Below are positions 59,740 through 64,000 of a DNA stretch of 64,000 nucleotides, in pieces. The notes beneath the pieces are model-generated. The model was given only the letters and a program-made list of their open reading frames with translations. It was not told where the DNA came from and did not search any database. The translations under genes were made by a program, and so were the position numbers. Source of the stretch: Nonomuraea thailandensis (GTDB lineage Bacteria > Actinomycetota > Actinomycetes > Streptosporangiales > Streptosporangiaceae); assembly GCF_024172165.1 (NCBI RefSeq), contig NZ_JAMZEB010000002.1, forward strand, positions 6,097,501 through 6,161,500, in the 5' to 3' direction. Numbering within the stretch: position 1 is the stretch's first letter; every line of letters begins with the position of its first letter.

Positions 59740-61955
59740 CAGGAGGCCGATCCCGTGATCGCGACGACGCGCCGGTAGACGGCTTTCTCCGCCCCGCGCA
59801 GGGCCAGGGTGAGGGAGACGAAGTCGTCCTTGGTGGTGGGCTCCGTGCCGTCCACCTTGCCGATCCACACCAGCCCGACGTAGTGGCCCAGCGCGTAGCC
59901 GCCCGCCTCGGAGTAGCCGCCTCCGGGGAAGGACGCCTTGGCGGAGGTCAGGGGGAGTGCCCAGCCGCCGCGGTAAAGGGTCTTCAAGGATTCGACCAGC
60001 TCGGCGGCCGACGTGCCGTCCTTGAGGTTGAGTAGCGTGTACTGGCCGACGTACCGGCCGTCGGAGCTGGCGTACAGGCCGCGGGCGGCCTGGGTGCATC
60101 CCGCGTCCGAGACCCGCTGGAGGAGGGTGCCGCCCCACAGCGCGGCCGAGCAGTCGGCGTCGAGCTCTTTGGCGACGAGCTTGAGCTTGAGCTTCTTGGT
60201 GACGGCGAGCTCGCCCTCGCTGAACACTTCCTTCTCGGTCAGTGCCTTCCCGTCCTTGCTCCGTTCGCCGAGGGGTTCGAACAGCTTCGGCGAGCCCCAC
60301 CCGTGGAACACCTGCGGCACGGCCGCGTCGGGGCCGAGCACTGCGCCGCTGGTCTGCTGTTGCGGCTTGTACGTGCCCAGGCTGGTGATGGCCACCACCA
60401 GACCCGTTCCGCCTGCCAGCACGGCGATGACCGTGGCGATGATGACCATCAGCCGCTGCTGCTCCGGCCGGAAGCCCCAGTCGGTGAGCAGGGGAAGCTG
60501 CCAGTCCGAGCGGGGGGTACGGCGCCGCTTCCGGGAGCCCGCCGCCGCCGGATCGGCTCCATCGCCACCCCCGGTCTCGGGGCCGCTTCCAGCCTCAAGA
60601 CCACTTCCGGCCCGACGACCACTTCCGGCTTCGTGACCGCTTCCGGTCCCACGACCACTTCCGGCTTCGCGACCGCTTCCGGCCCCACGACCACTTCCGG
60701 CCCCACGACCACTTCCGGCTTCGCGACCACTTCCGGATTCGTGGCCACGTCTGGTCTCACGGCCTTGCGGGGCCTCGTCGCCCCATCCGGCCATGTCGGG
60801 CCCTGCGCCCCCATCGACGTCGGCGCCACCGTCCGCGCTCCGGCGACGATCGTTCCCCGGGCGTCCGCCGGTCTGGACCTTCCTCGCCGGGCGTACGTGG
60901 GGCAGGTCTCTCGGCAGCCAGGTGCCGTCGTCCTCTCCTGACGAGGACATGATGCCGTCCGCGCCCGTGGCCGGCCGGCCGCTGCTGTCCGTGCCCGCGG
61001 CCTGCCGGTCGCCGCTGACCGGTTCAGCGGATCGCGAGCCGCGCGAACGGGACGCCCTCCGGCCGCCGCGGCTCCCCGACGACCGCCTGCCCCCCTCCGC
61101 GTCGCCCTCGGACCGGCCATCGCCGCTCGCGTGCCAGCCACCACCGTCCGTGCCACCCGCAGCCTGGCCGCCACCATGGGCGCCCGCCACGGGCCAACCG
61201 CCACCATCCGTACCACCCCCGACGTGACCGCCGCCGGGCGCACCGACGACGGGCCAGCCGGTGACATCGGTGCCGCCCACTCCCCCGCCTGAAGCCACCG
61301 GCCAACCGGCGCCGTCCGTGCCGCCCACGGGCTGGTTGCGGGCCGCGGACCAGCCACCGCCGTCCGTGCCGCCCGCAGAGCGGTTGCGGGCCGCGGACCA
61401 GCCGCCATCGTCCGTGCCTCCCGCGGCGTGGCCGCCGCCGGGCGCACCGACGACGGGCCAGCCGGTGACATCGGTGCCGCCCACTCCCCCGCCGGAAGCG
61501 ACGGGCCAACCGCCGGCGTCAGTGCCGGACGGACGCCGGCCGTGCCCGCCGGCGCCGGACGCTGCCAAGCCACCACCAGTGCCCTGCCAGCCGCCGGCCC
61601 AGCCACCGCTGTCCGCGCCACCGGCAGCAGCCCAGCCACCGCTGCCCGTGCCGCCGGCCGCCCAGCCGCCACCGTCCGTGCCGGGGCCTCGCCGGTCGCC
61701 GCCACCCCCGGCCGACCAGCCGTCGGCGGCCGGAGACGGAAAGCCGCGCCCGTCGGTGCCGGGGGCGTGAGTGCCGGGGGCGTGAGTGCCGGGGCCGTGA
61801 GTGCCGGGGGCGTGAGGGCCGGAAGCGTGCGTGCCCCGCCCGTCGGTGTCCGGCGTGTGGGTGTCAGGGGTGGAGCGGGTGCCTCGGGTGCGGCCCGAGC
61901 GGTCGCCGTTCGACCGCCCGCCGCCGGAGCCGGACGGGCCTCTGCGACGAGCCAT
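59739..61955 (-). CDS. Large repeat-rich single-pass membrane protein (paralogue 1)
   Basis: 738 residues. Residues 1-about 510 are low complexity: 'PGTHAPGTD' repeats, a Gly/Trp region of 'GGTDGGGW' type with a 68-residue unit duplicated, then 'AGSGRGAGSGR' repeats and a basic patch. One TM helix follows ('LMVIIATVIAVLAGGTGLVV', about 530-550), then a domain of about 170 residues related to the next gene ('LDADCSAALWGGT', 'DAGCTQAARGLY', 'GHYVGLVWIG'). The start overlaps the VIT1-like stop (TGATG). The N-terminus would be cytoplasmic and disordered; no function can be assigned. Confidence 0.8.
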   Translation of the reverse strand: MARRRGPSGSGGGRSNGDRSGRTRGTRSTPDTHTPDTDGRGTHASGPHAPGTHGPGTHAPGTHAPGTDGRGFPSPAADGWSAGGGGDRRGPGTDGGGWAAGGTGSGGWAAAGGADSGGWAGGWQGTGGGLAASGAGGHGRRPSGTDAGGWPVASGGGVGGTDVTGWPVVGAPGGGHAAGGTDDGGWSAARNRSAGGTDGGGWSAARNQPVGGTDGAGWPVASGGGVGGTDVTGWPVVGAPGGGHVGGGTDGGGWPVAGAHGGGQAAGGTDGGGWHASGDGRSEGDAEGGRRSSGSRGGRRASRSRGSRSAEPVSGDRQAAGTDSSGRPATGADGIMSSSGEDDGTWLPRDLPHVRPARKVQTGGRPGNDRRRSADGGADVDGGAGPDMAGWGDEAPQGRETRRGHESGSGREAGSGRGAGSGRGAGSGREAGSGRGTGSGHEAGSGRRAGSGLEAGSGPETGGGDGADPAAAGSRKRRRTPRSDWQLPLLTDWGFRPEQQRLMVIIATVIAVLAGGTGLVVAITSLGTYKPQQQTSGAVLGPDAAVPQVFHGWGSPKLFEPLGERSKDGKALTEKEVFSEGELAVTKKLKLKLVAKELDADCSAALWGGTLLQRVSDAGCTQAARGLYASSDGRYVGQYTLLNLKDGTSAAELVESLKTLYRGGWALPLTSAKASFPGGGYSEAGGYALGHYVGLVWIGKVDGTEPTTKDDFVSLTLALRGAEKAVYRRVVAITGSAS
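61231..61506 (-). repeat. Near-identical 70-bp repeat, 204 bp apart, inside the membrane gene
   Basis: About 70 bp starting near 61231 and near 61435 (both containing GGCGCACCGACGACGGGCC) are almost identical; the offset of 204 bp is 68 codons, so the frame is kept. Encodes repeated 'GGTDVTGWPVVGAPGGG'. Recent internal duplication. Confidence 0.85.
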
Positions 61956-62659
61956 CACAACCCCGCCGCACCGATCAGGTTGCCGAGGGCGAACGTGACG
62001 CCCGCCGCCACGGCGCCCACGAGGAGCTGGCGCAGCCCTGAGTACCACCAGCTCCGCGCCGTCACGGTGGAGACGAGCGCCCCTGCCGCGAACAGCGCCA
62101 CGGACGAGACCACCGCCGAGACCTCCAGCCCCTGAGCCCCGAACAGGTACGGCATCAGCGGCAGCACCGCCCCCACCGCGAACGACAGGAACGACGAGAC
62201 CGCGGCCAGCACCGGCGACGGCAGATCCCCCGGGACGACGCCCAGCTCGTTGCGGGTGTGGACCTCCAGGGCCCGCTCGGGGTGCGCGGAGATCTGCCTG
62301 GCCACCTCGGCGGCCAGGCCGGGCGTCACGCCCTTGTCGACGAAGGTCTGGGCCAGCTCCGCCCGCTCGTCCTCGGGGTGGTGGGCCAGCGCGTGCCGTT
62401 CGACGGCGATCTCGGCCTGGGCCAGCTCGCGCTGGCTGGCCACCGAGACGTACTCCCCGCCCGCCATGGACAGTGCTCCGGCGGCGAGCCCGGCGGCGCC
62501 GCTGAGCGCGATCACCCTGGTGTTGGCGGTGCCACCGGCGACGCCCGCGATGAGCGCGAAGTTCGACACCAGGCCGTCCATCGCGCCGAACACCGAGGGC
62601 CGCAACCAGCCTCCGGTGACGTCGCGATGTCGGTGGTGGACCTCCGCGCGACCGTTCAT
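61955..62659 (-). CDS. VIT1/CCC1-family (DUF125) metal transporter-like protein
   Basis: 234 residues with five TM segments. 'SVFGAMDGLVSNFALIAGVA' (about 22-41), 'AGLAAGALSMAGGEYVSVAS' (about 55-74) and a cytoplasmic Glu-rich loop with 'LAHHPEDERAELAQTFVDKG' are hallmarks of the iron/manganese vacuolar transporter family; in bacteria these are probably Fe(II)/Mn(II) exporters. It overlaps lgt by 4 bp (ATGA) and the next gene by 1 bp (TGATG), so the operon is tightly coupled. Metal choice is not visible. Confidence 0.9.
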   Translation of the reverse strand: MNGRAEVHHRHRDVTGGWLRPSVFGAMDGLVSNFALIAGVAGGTANTRVIALSGAAGLAAGALSMAGGEYVSVASQRELAQAEIAVERHALAHHPEDERAELAQTFVDKGVTPGLAAEVARQISAHPERALEVHTRNELGVVPGDLPSPVLAAVSSFLSFAVGAVLPLMPYLFGAQGLEVSAVVSSVALFAAGALVSTVTARSWWYSGLRQLLVGAVAAGVTFALGNLIGAAGL

Positions 62660-63819
62660 CGCGAGTTCTTCTCCTTCGTCACGGGCTCGGTGCCGGAAAG
62701 CTTCGCCCGGTCGTCGTCATCCTCGCCGGTGGCCGCCGAAGGCGTGTCGTCCGTGGCCTCCGGAGCCTCCTCGGCGGTCGTCCCGGCCTCCGGAGCCTCG
62801 CCGGCGGTCGTCTCCGCCTTCGGGCTCTCGTCGGCCGGGGTCTCGCCGGCCTCGGCGTCAGGCTCGGAATCGCGGCTCTCCGGCGCCTCGGGCGTGTCGG
62901 CCGTGGAGGACTCGCCCGTGCCGGGGTCGGCCTGGCCGGTGGCGTGGGCCGGGTCGGCGGACTCCGCGCCGGGCTCGTAGTGCGCCGACGGTGAGACGAC
63001 GATCTCCTCGCCCGTCTTGTTCCTGGTCGCCCAGAAGTACACCAGCGCGCCGATGAACAGCACGATCGAGGTCCACTGGTTGATCCGCAGCCCGAGGAAC
63101 TCCACCGCGTGGTCCACGCCGCCGACCGGGTCGATGCGCAGCCCCTCGATCCAGAAGCGGCCGAGCGTGTAGCCGGCCACGTAGAGGGCGAACAGCCGCC
63201 CGTGGTGCAGCGCGAGGCGGCGGCCCACGTAGATGAGCGCGAAGCCGAGCGCGACGTCCCACAGCGACTCGTACAGGAACGTCGGGTGGTAGAGAACGCC
63301 GGGCTCGCCGCCGTGGTCGATGTCGATCTCCAGGCCCCACGGCAGCGTGGTCGGCGAGCCGTACAGCTCCTGGTTGAACCAGTTGCCCCAGCGGCCGATG
63401 GCCTGCGCGAAGGCGATGCCGGGGGCGATCGTGTCGGCGAGAGCCGTCATGGACAGTCCGCGCCTGCGCGCGGCGAACCAGACGCCGACGCCGCCGAGCG
63501 CGATCGCGCCCCAGATGCCGAGGCCGCCCTCCCAGATGTACAGGGCCTGGATGGGCTCCTTGATCGCGCGGCTGCCGAAGTACGTCTGCCAGTCGGTGAT
63601 GACGTGGTAGAGGCGGCCGCCGATCAGGCCGAAGATGACCGCGGGGACCGCGATGTCAATGATCGTCCCCTTCTGGCCACCGCGGGCGCGCCAGCGGCGC
63701 TCGCTCAGCCAGACCGCGACGATGACGCCGAGCACGATGCATAGCGCATAAGCCCGGATCGGGATGATTCCGAGATACCAGACCCCTTGGGAAGGGCTGG
63801 GAATCGAGGCAAGGGGCAT
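62656..63819 (-). CDS. lgt: Prolipoprotein diacylglyceryl transferase with long acidic tail
   Basis: 387 residues. The N-terminal about 280 residues are a complete seven-TM Lgt: 'IPIRAYALCIVLGVIVAV', the catalytic 'YHVITDWQTYF', the signature 'IGRWGNWFNQELYGSPTTLP' (about 140-159) and 'HPTFLYESLWD'. It moves diacylglycerol from phosphatidylglycerol to the lipobox Cys of the lipoproteins found in this window. The last about 105 residues are a disordered Glu/Ala/Thr-rich acidic tail absent from E. coli Lgt. ATG 63819. First visible gene of the operon. Confidence 0.97.
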   Translation of the reverse strand: MPLASIPSPSQGVWYLGIIPIRAYALCIVLGVIVAVWLSERRWRARGGQKGTIIDIAVPAVIFGLIGGRLYHVITDWQTYFGSRAIKEPIQALYIWEGGLGIWGAIALGGVGVWFAARRRGLSMTALADTIAPGIAFAQAIGRWGNWFNQELYGSPTTLPWGLEIDIDHGGEPGVLYHPTFLYESLWDVALGFALIYVGRRLALHHGRLFALYVAGYTLGRFWIEGLRIDPVGGVDHAVEFLGLRINQWTSIVLFIGALVYFWATRNKTGEEIVVSPSAHYEPGAESADPAHATGQADPGTGESSTADTPEAPESRDSEPDAEAGETPADESPKAETTAGEAPEAGTTAEEAPEATDDTPSAATGEDDDDRAKLSGTEPVTKEKNSR

Positions 63820-63845
63820 GTCAGGTGAGGGTAGCGGAAGCGAGG

Positions 63846-64000
63846 CTACTTGGCCGCCCCCGTAATCTCATCGCGAAGTTGCGCCGGGCTGAACAGTACC
63901 TGATTGTCTATTTCTGTGCCGTTCAATTTCACTGTCGGCGTGTGATCGAGCTTCTGCTCCTGGCTGACCTTCTTGCTGTACGCGAGCTGCGCGTCGGCGT
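63846..64000 (-). CDS. DsbA/thioredoxin-like protein, 5' part cut by window edge
   Basis: The last about 50 codons are visible, ending in TAG at 63846-63848. The frame reads 'KLDHTPTVKLNGTEIDNQVL' then 'FSPAQLRDEITGAAK'. The T-P before a strand is the cis-Pro loop of DsbA-family thioredoxin folds, and the end is that of membrane-anchored DsbA-like proteins that neighbour lgt in actinomycetes. The CxxC active site lies outside the window. It precedes lgt by 26 bp on the same strand and likely shares its operon. Confidence 0.75.
   Translation of the reverse strand, partial: ADAQLAYSKKVSQEQKLDHTPTVKLNGTEIDNQVLFSPAQLRDEITGAAK

Overview
The window is a high-GC actinomycete chromosome segment with GTG/TTG starts, Shine-Dalgarno motifs, strong GC hairpin terminators and codon positions saturated in G/C. 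The order uvrB, coaE, rpsA, polA, liv operon, ANTAR regulator, pyk, gltD/gltB, lgt is the conserved core order of Streptomyces-type chromosomes. The protein style (SPFH pair with Spo0M, livH with an exported front domain, BpsA-like protein) suggests Streptosporangiaceae, perhaps Nonomuraea-like. That assignment is inference; no rRNA or marker comparison was possible.

Region by region. 1-8.5 kb: a cut PepSY lipoprotein, uvrB, a self-regulated ABC exporter operon with an operator-embedded promoter, then a three-gene cassette of two SPFH (flotillin-like) proteins and an Spo0M arrestin-fold protein. 8.5-20.1 kb: accessory region with a methyltransferase, a decayed paralogue, a small protein, a three-gene minus-strand operon (2-TM helical protein, cupin-like protein, 2-TM protein with a PLD-like module) and, divergent from it across about 70 bp, a 1922-residue TIR / eroded metallophosphoesterase / NACHT / pentapeptide / WD40 protein, then a secreted GH43 enzyme. 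This is the best candidate for an undescribed system: a STAND-type NLR-like sensor with a divergently encoded membrane operon. 20.2-30.9 kb: coaE, Clp-N protein, GNAT, a secreted alpha/beta-hydrolase whose nucleophile serine is alanine, an epoxide hydrolase, rpsA, a polysaccharide deacetylase, polA and a hotdog thioesterase.

30.9-41.3 kb: a branched-chain amino-acid ABC transporter system. A 439-bp leader with a possible pseudoknotted RNA and an operator palindrome precedes livH-livM-livG-livF, which end at a textbook terminator. Three paralogous LivK binding lipoproteins follow on the other strand, interleaved with two small lipoproteins. 41.4-45.7 kb: ANTAR response regulator, an odd 74-nt tRNA with anticodon CAA but a short variable loop, a divergent SDR/LysR pair sharing a perfect LTTR box, a PPOX-fold protein and dapD.

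46-56.5 kb: pyk, a DUF2784 membrane protein coupled to a subtilisin-like lipoprotein, the remains of a divergent aldo/keto-reductase/LysR pair fused by one deletion, then gltD and gltB. 56.8-64 kb: a BpsA-like aminopropyltransferase, then a translationally coupled minus-strand operon lgt - VIT1-like transporter - two related single-pass membrane proteins with long low-complexity N-termini, and a cut DsbA-like gene at the right edge.

Many long antisense reading frames exist because of the high GC; these were left out.
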